Under the pieces are notes generated by a model, which worked only from the letters and a program-made list of their open reading frames with translations, did no database searches and was not told the DNA's origin. Positions 1 through 7,001 of a stretch of 64,000 nucleotides of DNA are shown here, in pieces (the first letter of the stretch is position 1; each line of letters starts with the position of its first letter). Where the stretch lies: positions 930,001-994,000 of the forward strand of contig CBDCTY010000001.1 in NCBI GenBank assembly GCA_965222445.1, read 5' to 3'. Origin of the DNA: GCA-958296115 sp965222445 (GTDB taxonomy: Bacteria > Chloroflexota > Dehalococcoidia > Lucifugimonadales > CAJWER01). The position numbers were made by a program, and so were the translations under genes.

Positions 1-636
1 GGGCAGGAAGTAGCCTCCCACGCAGGCGTCGACGTGGAAGCTGATGCCCCGCTCCTCGGCCGGAGCCGCCATCTCCGGGATGGGGTCCACCATGCCGAGA
101 ACAGTGCTGGGGGCCGACCCGACCATCAGGACGGTGTTGTCGGTGACGGCGGCGTGGTAGGCCGGTACGTCGACAAGGCCGTCCGAGGTCAGCGGTGTCG
201 ATACGAGCTCGAGCCCGAAGTAGTCAGCCGCCTTCTGGAAGGAAGGGTGCGCGGACTCGGGGGCGACTATCTCGGGCTCGGTGACTTCGGGCCTGAGGGC
301 CCTGGCCCGGTCGCGAGCCGACTTGGCGCCGAGAAGGTTGCTCTCCGTGCCCCCTGACGAGATCGCGCCGACCGCGTTCTCCCCGTGCAGCAGGCCGGCC
401 GTCATCTCGATCACCTCGCGCTCGAATCGGGCCGTGCTCGGGAAGATCGACGGGTACAGCGCGTTGACGGAGAAGAAATCGATGTACGCCTGCTGAGCGA
501 CTTCGAGTACGTCGTCGCCCGCTGGGTACGAGACGCCGGCTGCCAGGCGCTCCTTCCACTGCTTGTCCCCGCTCGCCATATCCCGCATCGTCTCGCGCAG
601 CTCCGACGCCGGCACGCCCTTCTTGTCCAGCTTCAT
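1..636 (-). CDS. Sphingosine-1-phosphate-lyase-like PLP-dependent lyase/decarboxylase (partial, C-terminus outside window)
   Basis: The 212 visible codons start at ATG 636, nine bases after an AAGGAG ribosome site, and read off the left edge without a stop. The translation has the group II PLP-decarboxylase layout: an SSGGTESN phosphate-loop motif near residues 93-100 and HVDACVGGYFLP near 201-212, where the Asp contacts the PLP pyridine nitrogen. This family cleaves phosphorylated sphingoid bases or decarboxylates aromatic amino acids and glutamate. The wording around SGGTESN resembles the S1P-lyase branch most. The catalytic lysine lies outside the window, so the substrate is not resolved. 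The gene is alone on its strand here. Confidence 0.8.
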   Translation of the reverse strand, partial: MKLDKKGVPASELRETMRDMASGDKQWKERLAAGVSYPAGDDVLEVAQQAYIDFFSVNALYPSIFPSTARFEREVIEMTAGLLHGENAVGAISSGGTESNLLGAKSARDRARALRPEVTEPEIVAPESAHPSFQKAADYFGLELVSTPLTSDGLVDVPAYHAAVTDNTVLMVGSAPSTVLGMVDPIPEMAAPAEERGISFHVDACVGGYFLP

Positions 637-844
637 TTCGGCACGCTCCTTGCTAGCGCCATTGGGTGCGGCATCGCAAACCAACTGAGGATGTCGGTCC
701 TCGAATCCCGCGTGTCGGTCACTCACCGCCCGCGCCGGAGGTCCTCATGCCTGCCGACCCGGTTCCCATGCTTGTCGGTGCAGCATAACGGATGGTACAA
801 CTATCGGGGACAGGTCAATCTGCCTGCGGATGGGCCAGAACTAA

Positions 845-898
845 TACCAAGTCACCGTGATGCCGCCGTATATGTGTGGCCAGGGAGTGGATTCCCGA
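845..898 (-). mobile_element. Truncated copy of the 100-bp TNA-MITE
   Basis: The 54 bases match one end of the MITE whose complete copies lie at 38686, 42674, 54634, 56601 and 61656, in inverted orientation. It begins with TACCAAGTCACC after a TAA and carries the GCCGCCGTATATGTG segment. Similarity stops inside the central palindrome. The rest of 637-919 holds no other feature I can support. Confidence 0.75.
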
Positions 899-919
899 AG
901 TTGTGTAGTCGGGTCGCGG

Positions 920-1150
920 TCACCAGGGTGGCGAGCGGCCGGGGGAGGCGGAGTCGATGGGTGCGGCCCAGGGGTCCGGCTCGTGCCAATGCTGTTCGAG
1001 TCTTTCCTTGATTCTACGCTCGGCGGGGGTGAGCTCCACGGGTGCGGGTTTTTCGTCCTTTTCCTCGTTGTTGCGCTTGGAGCCCTTTCGGAGAGCGGCG
1101 GCCCTGGTGTTTCCGTCCCGGCGTCGCTGTGTTCGGGTGCGCCTCCTTCC
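920..1150 (-). pseudogene. Remnant of a small phage-like protein (C-terminal module)
   Basis: On the minus strand the last ~60 codons read like a real protein: DGNTRAAALRKG, then a charged linker and ELTPAERRIKERLEQHW. GNTRA followed by a charged helix is reminiscent of small phage or plasmid DNA-packaging accessory proteins, but I cannot name a family. Upstream, the same frame runs into palindromic repeats translated as VIPAEAGTH, so the 5' part has been lost or replaced. It lies downstream of two related broken modules in other frames. Function unknown. Confidence 0.3.
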
Positions 1151-1202
1151 GGTCCGTCGGACCTTGTGGTCCTGGGGTCCTTGGGCAGGGTCAGGGGGAT
1201 GG

Positions 1203-1226
1203 GTTCCCGCCTCCGCGGGAATGACG
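1203..1226. repeat. Short dRS3-like palindrome (TTCCCGC..GCGGGAA)
   Basis: An inverted repeat of the CGTCATTCCCGCG...CGCGGGAA type, one of about ten in the window. It lies inside the decayed module region. Confidence 0.6.
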
Positions 1227-1304
1227 ATTTGGCGGGGCTCAGGGTGAGCGGATCCTTCGACGGTGCTCAGGACAGGCTCGGTACGAGCGGAGTTGGCTGC
1301 GGCG

Positions 1305-1787
1305 CTACGGCCCCCGCCGCCCCCCTGGGTTCCCGCCCCGTATCGAGTACGGGGCAGGCTCCGGGGAAGTTGGGGTTGAGTTGGCCTCATGCCTTTTGGC
1401 GAGGTCAGGCCCTTCGACAGGCTCAGGGTGAGCGGGATGGGTTCCCGCCCCGTATCGAGTACGGGGCAGGCTCTTCGCGGGAATGACGGGTGTGTTGGGA
1501 GCGGGCTGTTCGTCGCGGACTATGTGTACTATGAGCTCCTTGGCGGCGGCGATCCTGTGGTGGCACTTGAAGCCGTCGTTCCTGTCCTGCATGACGTCGT
1601 CGAGGAACTCGATGATGGTGCCGCCGTCGGCTGTCTGGGCTCGGATGAGCCTGGCCATGAGGAATTCATCTATCCCAGAGAGCACAGTGAGGAAGTCTCG
1701 CGTAAGGGTGGCCGGGGCGTTCAGGGTCACGGCCACCAGGCTCCTCTCCTCGGCGGAGCAGGGGTCGTCCGGTGTTGGGGCGTCCAT
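1305..1787 (-). CDS. Hypothetical protein with DGxxIIxFLxDVMxDR module (repeat-extended C-terminus)
   Basis: Starting from ATG 1787 the frame encodes a plausible ~95-residue protein containing GGTIIEFLDDVMQDRNDG and then HHRIAAAKELIVH. This is a clear paralogue of the module in the gene just upstream (2043-1812). After about 1500 the frame runs through two palindromic repeat elements (translated PVIPAKSLPRTRYGAGTH), so the tail is repeat-derived and the native stop appears lost. The first codons overlap the upstream gene's frame. The two modules may once have been one protein split by a frameshift near 1815, or tandem duplicates. No function can be assigned. Confidence 0.4.
   Translation of the reverse strand: MDAPTPDDPCSAEERSLVAVTLNAPATLTRDFLTVLSGIDEFLMARLIRAQTADGGTIIEFLDDVMQDRNDGFKCHHRIAAAKELIVHIVRDEQPAPNTPVIPAKSLPRTRYGAGTHPAHPEPVEGPDLAKRHEANSTPTSPEPAPYSIRGGNPGGRRGP
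1441..1485. repeat. Compound palindrome (TTCCCGC arms around GCCCCGTA..TACGGGGC hairpin)
   Basis: Outer arms GTTCCCGC and GCGGGAATGAC flank an inner hairpin CCCCGTATCGAGTACGGGG. A nearly identical inner hairpin lies at 1336-1357. The block just before it (about 1410-1437) is the CCTTCGACAGGCTCAGGGTG repeat common in many bacterial genomes. Confidence 0.65.
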
Positions 1788-2043
1788 TGATGGAGTGGCC
1801 GCATGAGACGCCGCGGTACTTGGCAAGGAACTTGGCGGCGGCCTTGGACTTGTGCTTTTCGAGCTGTTTGGCGGCGTCCATCCTGTGGCATAGCTCAGCG
1901 CCGTCGATCCTGTCCTCCATGACGTCGAGGAAGAAGTCGATGATGCGTCGGCCGTCGTCGGTCTTCTCGCGGACGATGTCGGCGAGTGTGGGCGGCTTCC
2001 GCTCCGTTGTTTGCTCTGCGGTCTGTGTAGCTGTATCAGACAT
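1666..2043 (-). CDS. Hypothetical protein with DGRRIIDFFLDVMEDR module
   Basis: Translation from ATG 2043 gives a credible N-terminal half of about 77 residues (LADIVREKTDDGRRII, FFLDVMEDRIDG, HRMDAAKQLEKH, AAAKFLAKYRGV). Beyond about 1812 the frame becomes the antisense-like, Arg/Gly-rich translation of the next module and runs to 1666. Genuine coding is therefore probably 2043-1812, after which a frameshift or overlap passes to the 1787 frame. The spacing of DG-II-F-DVM-DR-DG and a following HR-AAK helix is shared with that neighbour, indicating paralogy. It resembles short phage-associated helical proteins, but no confident family assignment is possible. Confidence 0.4.
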   Translation of the reverse strand: MSDTATQTAEQTTERKPPTLADIVREKTDDGRRIIDFFLDVMEDRIDGAELCHRMDAAKQLEKHKSKAAAKFLAKYRGVSCGHSINGRPNTGRPLLRRGEEPGGRDPERPGHPYARLPHCALWDR

Positions 2044-2450
2044 ACGTTCTATTATGGGGGAGGGATGGGGGTTTTGTCAAGAGGGGAGATTGTCTGAACT
2101 GTGATTCTGGTGATTTGGGTGATTGGCGTGATTGGGAGCCGGGGATGGATTCCTGCCCCCGACTTCTCGGGGGCAGGCTCTTCGCGGGAATGACGGGAGG
2201 CCGGAATGACGGATTGCTGAACTGCGTCATGTTCAATTCACGGCGTAGTCAAAACGAAATGGTATTATACCAATTAGGTGTGATGCCGCCATATATGCGC
2301 AATTGGGTTTGCAGCCACGACGGACGGGGAGGGCGGGTTTCAAACCCGCCGCTACGATTTGAATTGACGGCGTAGTCACAATGAATTGGTATAACACACT
2401 GCGCATGCAGAGAATACCCTAATGGACATCGGCTCTAGCTATTGTGCAGG
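2044..2450. other. Repeat-rich intergenic region
   Basis: No gene is visible. It holds a compound palindrome at 2149-2191 (ATTCCTGCCCCCGA...TCGGGGGCAGG...GCGGGAAT), a fragment of a MITE end at 2234-2264, and a 124-bp relative of the MITE at 2268-2391. Inside the latter a perfect GGCGGGTTT-C-AAACCCGCC hairpin lies near 2332-2350. Confidence 0.6.
2268..2391. mobile_element. Divergent 124-bp relative of the TNA-MITE
   Basis: It begins TACCAATTAGG and ends TGAATTGGTA, giving matching TACCAATT/AATTGGTA ends. Flanks are TTA on the left and TAA on the right, which fit a TNA target but are not identical. It shares the GTGATGCCGCCATATATG subterminal segment with the 100-bp MITE, but the interior differs and contains a GGCGGGTTT hairpin. 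The preceding 2234-2264 segment resembles another copy's end (rc TACCATTTCGTTTTGA). Confidence 0.5.
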
Positions 2451-2527
2451 TGGCGACCCCGACCGGATTCGAACCGGCGATCTCTGCCTTGACAGGGCAG
2501 TGTGTTAAGCCGCTACACCACGGGGCC
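2451..2527 (-). tRNA. tRNA-Asp (anticodon GTC)
   Basis: On the minus strand the 77-nt sequence folds as a cloverleaf: acceptor GGCCCCG/CGGGGTC with one G-U pair, D-arm region GTGTAGCGGC, anticodon stem CTGCC/GGCAG around loop CTGTCAA with anticodon GTC, and T-arm GCCGG-TTCGAAT-CCGGT. Discriminator G and CCA are encoded. It follows tRNA-Val by 75 bases on the same strand, so the two are probably co-transcribed. Confidence 0.95.
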
Positions 2528-2602
2528 GCAACGGAGCTTGCGGGCAGGGCGCCTGCATCAGCGTACCTGACGGCAACGCGGCGGCAGGCGCCGGCCGAGG
2601 GC

Positions 2603-2679
2603 TGGTGGGCGGTAATGGATTTGAACCAATGACCTCTGCGATGTCAACGCAGCGCTCTATACCACTGAGCTAACCGCCC
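2603..2679 (-). tRNA. tRNA-Val (anticodon GAC)
   Basis: Minus-strand 77-nt cloverleaf: acceptor GGGCGGT/ACCGCCC, D-arm GCTCAGTGGTATAGAGC, anticodon stem CTGCG/CGCAG around loop TTGACAT (anticodon GAC), and T-arm with GGTTCAAATCC. The second T-stem pair is a T-T mismatch. Discriminator A and an encoded CCA are present. It is upstream of tRNA-Asp in the same transcript. Confidence 0.95.
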
Positions 2680-3091
2680 GCGACGGCTCCTCGAACCACG
2701 GCATAGTGTAGCACACCAAGGTCCGGGCCGGTCAAGAAAGCACTCGGATACCGGATACGCGCTTGGACTGCTGCGACAATGACTGCGACGAAACAATCAT
2801 AGTATCTAATGATTCTGACTTGGTAACGCCCATAGAGGCAGTTCGTGAGCGGTTCTATAAGCCGGTAGGCGTAATCAACCCTCAGCGAGCTGAGGCGCGT
2901 AGTAGAGCTCTCACACAAGCTGCGTCTTGGTCATACGGCTCCATCAACCGGACACACTTCGCAACCAACCAACTCCCACCTCATATGACCGACTCCAGGG
3001 GTACATTCTCGAAACCGGGAACGTGGTAGGGGCCCTGTCAAGACCTCATTCCGCAAGAACCGGATAGTGTAGGAGCCCCAGATAATATGGG
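2680..3091. other. Intergenic region between tRNA-Val and vapBC
   Basis: About 410 bases of lower-GC sequence with no reading frame I would defend. It must contain the promoter of the minus-strand tRNA pair on its left side and ends at the vapBC promoter on its right. Confidence 0.5.
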
Positions 3092-3124
3092 TTGACCATA
3101 CTCTATAGTATGGGTAGTATGGGT
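3092..3124 (+). promoter_or_regulatory. vapBC promoter and operator
   Basis: A -35 TTGACC (3092-3097) and -10 TAGTAT (3115-3120) are 17 bases apart. Between them lies a perfect inverted repeat, CCATACT-CTAT-AGTATGG (3096-3113), and its right half continues as a 9-bp tandem repeat AGTATGGGT (3107-3115 and 3116-3124). The placement fits autorepression by the VapBC complex. Confidence 0.7.
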
Positions 3125-3126
3125 CT

Positions 3127-3384
3127 GTGAAGACGACGCTGGACATCCATGACGAGCTGCTGGCGCGTGCCAAGCGACGCGCCAAGAGAACGGGACGCCC
3201 GCTGCGCGCCCTGGTGGAGGACGGTCTCAGGCAGGCGCTGTCAGCGGACACCGAGCGACGGCAATACCGCCTGTCCGACCTGAGTGTGGGGAACCCGGAT
3301 GGCCGCGACCCTCTGGAGTCGTACTCATGGCAAGATCTGCGCGAGCTGATATACGGTGACGGCGATCGCAATGATCGCAGTTGA
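3127..3384 (+). CDS. vapB: VapB-type antitoxin
   Basis: An 85-residue protein starting with GTG three bases after the operator. The N-terminus (KTTLDIHDELLARAKRRAKRTG) is a ribbon-helix-helix DNA-binding fold of the kind used by VapB antitoxins, which dimerise on their own operator. The C-terminal half, with SYSWQDLRELIYG, would be the flexible toxin-neutralising part. It overlaps the VapC gene by 14 bases, the usual translational coupling. The strong inverted repeat in its promoter supports autoregulation. Confidence 0.85.
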   Translation: MKTTLDIHDELLARAKRRAKRTGRPLRALVEDGLRQALSADTERRQYRLSDLSVGNPDGRDPLESYSWQDLRELIYGDGDRNDRS

Positions 3385-3844
3385 TACCAACGTTCTCGTC
3401 TACGCGCATCGCCGCGAATCGCGCTCCCATAAAGAGGCTGTGGCGGTCATTCGTTCACTTGCCGAGGGAGACTCCGCATGGGCCATACCTTGGCCATGTT
3501 GTTACGAGTTCCTCAGCGTCGTCACGAACCGGCGAATCTGGAAAGACGATGCGACTACTCCTGAGCGTGGCTGGGACCAAATTGCCGCCTGGGCCGCGTC
3601 GCCGTCGAATCGATTGATTGGCGAAACGGACGATTTCCTGGAGATTCTAGGCCGTTTCGTGCAGCGGCCGCGCGTGGTCGGAGGAGTGGTCCACGACGCC
3701 CGCATAGCTGCGATATGTGTCGCCCACGGCACCGACGTGCTGCTCACACGGGACCGAGACTTCACCCTGTTTCCCGAGCTCCGGACCCAGGACCCTATGT
3801 CGCCCTACAAGGGAACGCCCCCTTTAGGGTCTCCAAGTCTCTAG
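3371..3844 (+). CDS. vapC: VapC-type PIN-domain ribonuclease toxin
   Basis: From ATG 3371 the 157-residue product opens with MIAVDTNVLVYAHR, the standard PIN start carrying the first metal-binding Asp. It continues with an acidic YEFL (Glu about 46), then HDARIAAICVAHG and LLTRDRDF with the remaining Asp residues. PIN toxins of this type cleave tRNA or rRNA in single-stranded loops. An upstream GTG at 3356 is possible, but the PIN core and the overlap with vapB favour ATG 3371. The C-terminal tail (TQDPMSPYKGTPPLGS) is slightly longer than in most relatives. Confidence 0.88.
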   Translation: MIAVDTNVLVYAHRRESRSHKEAVAVIRSLAEGDSAWAIPWPCCYEFLSVVTNRRIWKDDATTPERGWDQIAAWAASPSNRLIGETDDFLEILGRFVQRPRVVGGVVHDARIAAICVAHGTDVLLTRDRDFTLFPELRTQDPMSPYKGTPPLGSPSL

Positions 3845-3877
3845 TCAGCGCACCACAGGAACATCCAAGTGCAAGAG

Positions 3878-4951
3878 ATGCCAAAGAGGTTCGATCCGAC
3901 CGTGAGGGCAGCCATCATCGGGTGCGGCGCTGCGGGCCGTGCCCGGATACGGGCCGCCCTGGCCGACTTCCGCAACACCAGCATCGACGTGGTGTGCGAG
4001 CCGTCGCCCGAGGCATACCGGGAGGCGGCGGCCATCTTCGAGGCGGAGGGCCGGCCCGTTCCGATCAACGTCCCGGACTTGGAGCGCCTGCTCGGTGAGC
4101 ATGCCCACAGCCTCGATGTCGCGTTCATCGTCACGCCCCACGCGCTGCACTTCAGCCAGGCTAGGGCCTGCTTGGAGGCCGGCCTGGACGTGTTGTTGGA
4201 GAAGCCAATGGTGATGAACGCCCAGGAGGCGCGGGAGCTCATCGAGACCCGGGACCGCACGGGGAGAACGCTGGTCGTCGCCTTCCAGGGCAGCCTCTCC
4301 CCCCACATCCGCAAGGCCGTGAAGATGCTCCGATCAGGGGAGCTGGGGCCCGTGCAGACCATCTCAGGCGTCATCTGGCAGAACTGGGGCGGTAACTTCA
4401 AGGACGGGTGGCGGTGGGACCCCAGAATATCCGGCGGGGGCTTCGTGTTCGACAGCGGCGCCCACATGCTGAACACTGTGTCCGACCTCGCCGGCGAGGA
4501 CTTCACCGACGTCTGGGCACTCTTCGAGAACCAAGGCGGACCGGTGGATATCAACGCCGTGATTATGGGGCGACTGGAGTCCGGCACCCTGGTGACGATC
4601 CACGCCTGTGGACAAACGGCCCCCTCGTGCGCCTCGGACATCAGGGTGTTCTGCACCAGGGCGGCACTGCGCACCGGCGCCTGGGGAGAGTCGCTGGAGA
4701 TACTCCGCGCCCAGCCCGCCAACTGGCAGCAGACGGGCATCAGCCGCGATCAGGGCTGGGAGGTCGTTCCTGTGCGGGAGTCCCGCGGGGTGTGGGAGGA
4801 GTTCCTCTCCGCCCGCGAGGGTCGAATCGTCAACCCCTCTCCCGCAGAGCTGGGCTTGCGCATGGCGCACCTGTGGGAAGCCATCAGGCAATCGGCCGCC
4901 CGGGATGGCGAGCCCGTCCGGCTGAAGACCGAGGCCGCCAGGGTATCCTGA
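3878..4951 (+). CDS. Gfo/Idh/MocA family oxidoreductase
   Basis: A 357-residue NAD(P)-dependent dehydrogenase. The Rossmann motif is AAIIGCGAAGRARI near residues 10-23. The catalytic-strand motif LLEKPMVMN, with the family Lys, lies near 110, and FDSGAHMLN around 198 is the substrate-pocket His region. The family oxidises or reduces sugar hydroxyls, often at C3 of glycosides. It is the first gene of a four-gene plus-strand run with ThuA, a second Gfo/Idh protein and a sugar isomerase, so a role in 3-keto-sugar catabolism is likely. GTG 3869 is an alternative start three codons upstream. Confidence 0.85.
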   Translation: MPKRFDPTVRAAIIGCGAAGRARIRAALADFRNTSIDVVCEPSPEAYREAAAIFEAEGRPVPINVPDLERLLGEHAHSLDVAFIVTPHALHFSQARACLEAGLDVLLEKPMVMNAQEARELIETRDRTGRTLVVAFQGSLSPHIRKAVKMLRSGELGPVQTISGVIWQNWGGNFKDGWRWDPRISGGGFVFDSGAHMLNTVSDLAGEDFTDVWALFENQGGPVDINAVIMGRLESGTLVTIHACGQTAPSCASDIRVFCTRAALRTGAWGESLEILRAQPANWQQTGISRDQGWEVVPVRESRGVWEEFLSAREGRIVNPSPAELGLRMAHLWEAIRQSAARDGEPVRLKTEAARVS

Positions 4952-4987
4952 CAGCGAAGCAAAATGCCTGCGAACCAGGAGAGCCGA

Positions 4988-5737
4988 ATGCCTGAGTTGC
5001 CGAGAGTCACAGTCTGGAACGAGTACCGCCACGAGAGGGAAGAGGAGGAGATAGCCGCCATCTACCCGCGGGGGATGCACGCGCCCATCGTCGACTATCT
5101 GGGCGCCAGGGGCTTCCCCGTTCGCGTGGCCACCATGGACGAGCCGGAGCACGGCCTGACCGACGAGGTGCTGGCCGAGACCGACGTGCTGACCTGGTGG
5201 GGCCACAAGGCGCACCAGGAGGTCAGCGACGCTGTGGTCGACCGCGTCTACCAGCGGGTGCTGGACGGCATGGGACTCATCCCGCTGCACTCCAGCCACT
5301 TCTCCAAGATATTCAAGAAGCTGATGGGCACCAGCTGCGGTTTGTACTGGCGCAGCATTGGAGAGAAGGAGCGCGTCTGGGTCGTCAACCCCGGACACCC
5401 CATCGCGGAGGGCTTGGGCGAGTACTTCGAGATTCCCCGCGCGGAGGCCTACGGTGAGCCATTCGACATCCCGGAGCCGGACGCCCTGGTGTTCATCAGC
5501 TGGTTCGCCGGTGGCGAGGTATTCCGCAGCGGCTGCTGCTACAAGCGTGGCCGCGGCAAGATCTTCTACTTCCGTCCCGGCGACCAGGCGTATCCCATAT
5601 ATCACCAGGAAGAGGTGCTGCGCGTCATCGCCAACGCGGCGCTGTGGGCCGCCCCGGAGAGCGGCGTGGACGATAGGCCGGACCGCACCACGATCAGGGG
5701 CATCAACCGACCCAAGCCCCTTGAAGACCTGCGCTGA
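4988..5737 (+). CDS. ThuA-like (trehalose-utilisation family) protein
   Basis: The 249-residue product has the class-I glutamine-amidotransferase-like fold typical of ThuA: a VTVWNEYRHERE start, VLTWWGHKAHQEV after the third strand, LIPLHSSHFSKIFKKLMGT at the nucleophile-elbow position (Ser/His rather than Cys), and RGRGKIFYFRPG near the C-terminus. ThuA proteins act with Gfo/Idh dehydrogenases (ThuB) on 3-keto disaccharides in rhizobia. Here it lies between two such dehydrogenases. ATG 4988 is chosen because the family starts at PRVTVWNE; ATG 4964 in the same frame would add eight residues. Confidence 0.85.
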   Translation: MPELPRVTVWNEYRHEREEEEIAAIYPRGMHAPIVDYLGARGFPVRVATMDEPEHGLTDEVLAETDVLTWWGHKAHQEVSDAVVDRVYQRVLDGMGLIPLHSSHFSKIFKKLMGTSCGLYWRSIGEKERVWVVNPGHPIAEGLGEYFEIPRAEAYGEPFDIPEPDALVFISWFAGGEVFRSGCCYKRGRGKIFYFRPGDQAYPIYHQEEVLRVIANAALWAAPESGVDDRPDRTTIRGINRPKPLEDLR

Positions 5738-5800
5738 CGCCGACTTTCCCCCAGCAGGAGAGGGCTGGGTGAGGGTGCCTACGGGCAGGAGGAGCTCCGT

Positions 5801-6967
5801 ATGGACAGGTTGGACAGAAGACTCAGGATGGGCATGGTGGGAGGTGGAAGGGACGCCTTCATAGGCCCCATCCACCGTATAGCGGCCCACATGGACAACA
5901 AGATCGAGCTCGTTTGCGGCGCCTTCAGCAGCACGCCGGAGAAGTCCAGGCTCAGCGGACAGGACCTCCTGCTGCCCCCGGAGCGAGTCTACGGCACCTA
6001 CCAGGAGATGATCGAGGCTGAGGCCTCGTTGCCCCAGGAAGTCAGGATGGACTTCGTCTCCATCGTCACGCCCAACAGCACGCACTTTCCCGTGGCCGCG
6101 GCCGCCCTGGACGCCGGTTTCCACGTCGTCTGCGACAAGCCCATGACGATGGACCTGGCGCAGGCCAGGGAGCTGGAGCGCAAGGTCGCTGAGACCGGCA
6201 AGCTCTTCTGCCTTACACACAACTACACCGGCTACCCGATGGTCAAGGAAGCGAGAGAGCTGGTATCCGCCGGCGAGATGGGAGCGGTCAGGCGCATCGT
6301 CGTGGAGTATCCCCAGGGCTGGCTGGCCACCAGGGTCGAGGCCGACGGCGTGAAGCAGGCCATCTGGCGCACCGACCCGGCCATAGCCGGAGCCTCCTCT
6401 TGCATGGGGGACATCGGCACACACTGCGAGAACCTGGCCGAGTACGTCACGGGCCTGCGCATCACTGAGATGTGCGCCGACCTGACGACCTTCGTGGACG
6501 GGCGCGGCCTCGACGACGACGGCAGCGTCCTGCTGAGGTTCGAGGGCGGCGCCCGGGGCGTTCTGTGGGCGAGCCAGATCGCCGTGGGGCAGGAGAACGG
6601 CCTGCGGATCCGTATCTACGGTGAGCGGGGCGGCTTGGAATGGCAGCAGGTGGAGCCCAACACGCTGCTCGTCCATCGTCTGGACAGGCCCACGGAGATC
6701 AGGAGGACGGCGACGAGCTTCGTGGGCGCCGCGGCCGGAGCCAACGTCCGCCTCCCGGCCGGACATCCGGAGGGCTACATCGAGGGGTTCGCCAACATCT
6801 ACAATAGCTTCGCCGACGCGCTCGCGAAGGTCATCGCCGGCGGCAATGTGGACGAGTCGACCGCTGATTACCCCAACGTCCACGACGGCGTTCGGGGCAT
6901 GGCCTTCCTGGAGGCCGTCGTGCGAAGCGGCAACAGCGACCAGAAGTGGGTACCTGTGCCCGACTAG
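5801..6967 (+). CDS. Gfo/Idh/MocA family oxidoreductase
   Basis: A 388-residue protein with a GGAGGAGCT ribosome site just before ATG 5801. The dinucleotide motif reads MGMVGGGRDAFIG near residues 10-22 and the family lysine lies in VVCDKPMTMD near 110. DIGTHCENLAEYV around 205 supplies the substrate-binding His. It differs from the first dehydrogenase in the operon, so the two probably act on different positions or substrates. A 60-base gap separates it from thuA and 34 bases from the isomerase, which suggests one transcript. The catalysed step is inferred from context only. Confidence 0.85.
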   Translation: MDRLDRRLRMGMVGGGRDAFIGPIHRIAAHMDNKIELVCGAFSSTPEKSRLSGQDLLLPPERVYGTYQEMIEAEASLPQEVRMDFVSIVTPNSTHFPVAAAALDAGFHVVCDKPMTMDLAQARELERKVAETGKLFCLTHNYTGYPMVKEARELVSAGEMGAVRRIVVEYPQGWLATRVEADGVKQAIWRTDPAIAGASSCMGDIGTHCENLAEYVTGLRITEMCADLTTFVDGRGLDDDGSVLLRFEGGARGVLWASQIAVGQENGLRIRIYGERGGLEWQQVEPNTLLVHRLDRPTEIRRTATSFVGAAAGANVRLPAGHPEGYIEGFANIYNSFADALAKVIAGGNVDESTADYPNVHDGVRGMAFLEAVVRSGNSDQKWVPVPD

Positions 6968-7001
6968 CGGCAACCCAGTACGGGACAGAGAGGAGGAAGA
7001 G

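Noticed and set aside
2680..3030. Short frames between tRNA-Val and vapBC
   Set aside because: No ribosome sites, no family resemblance and poor codon usage.
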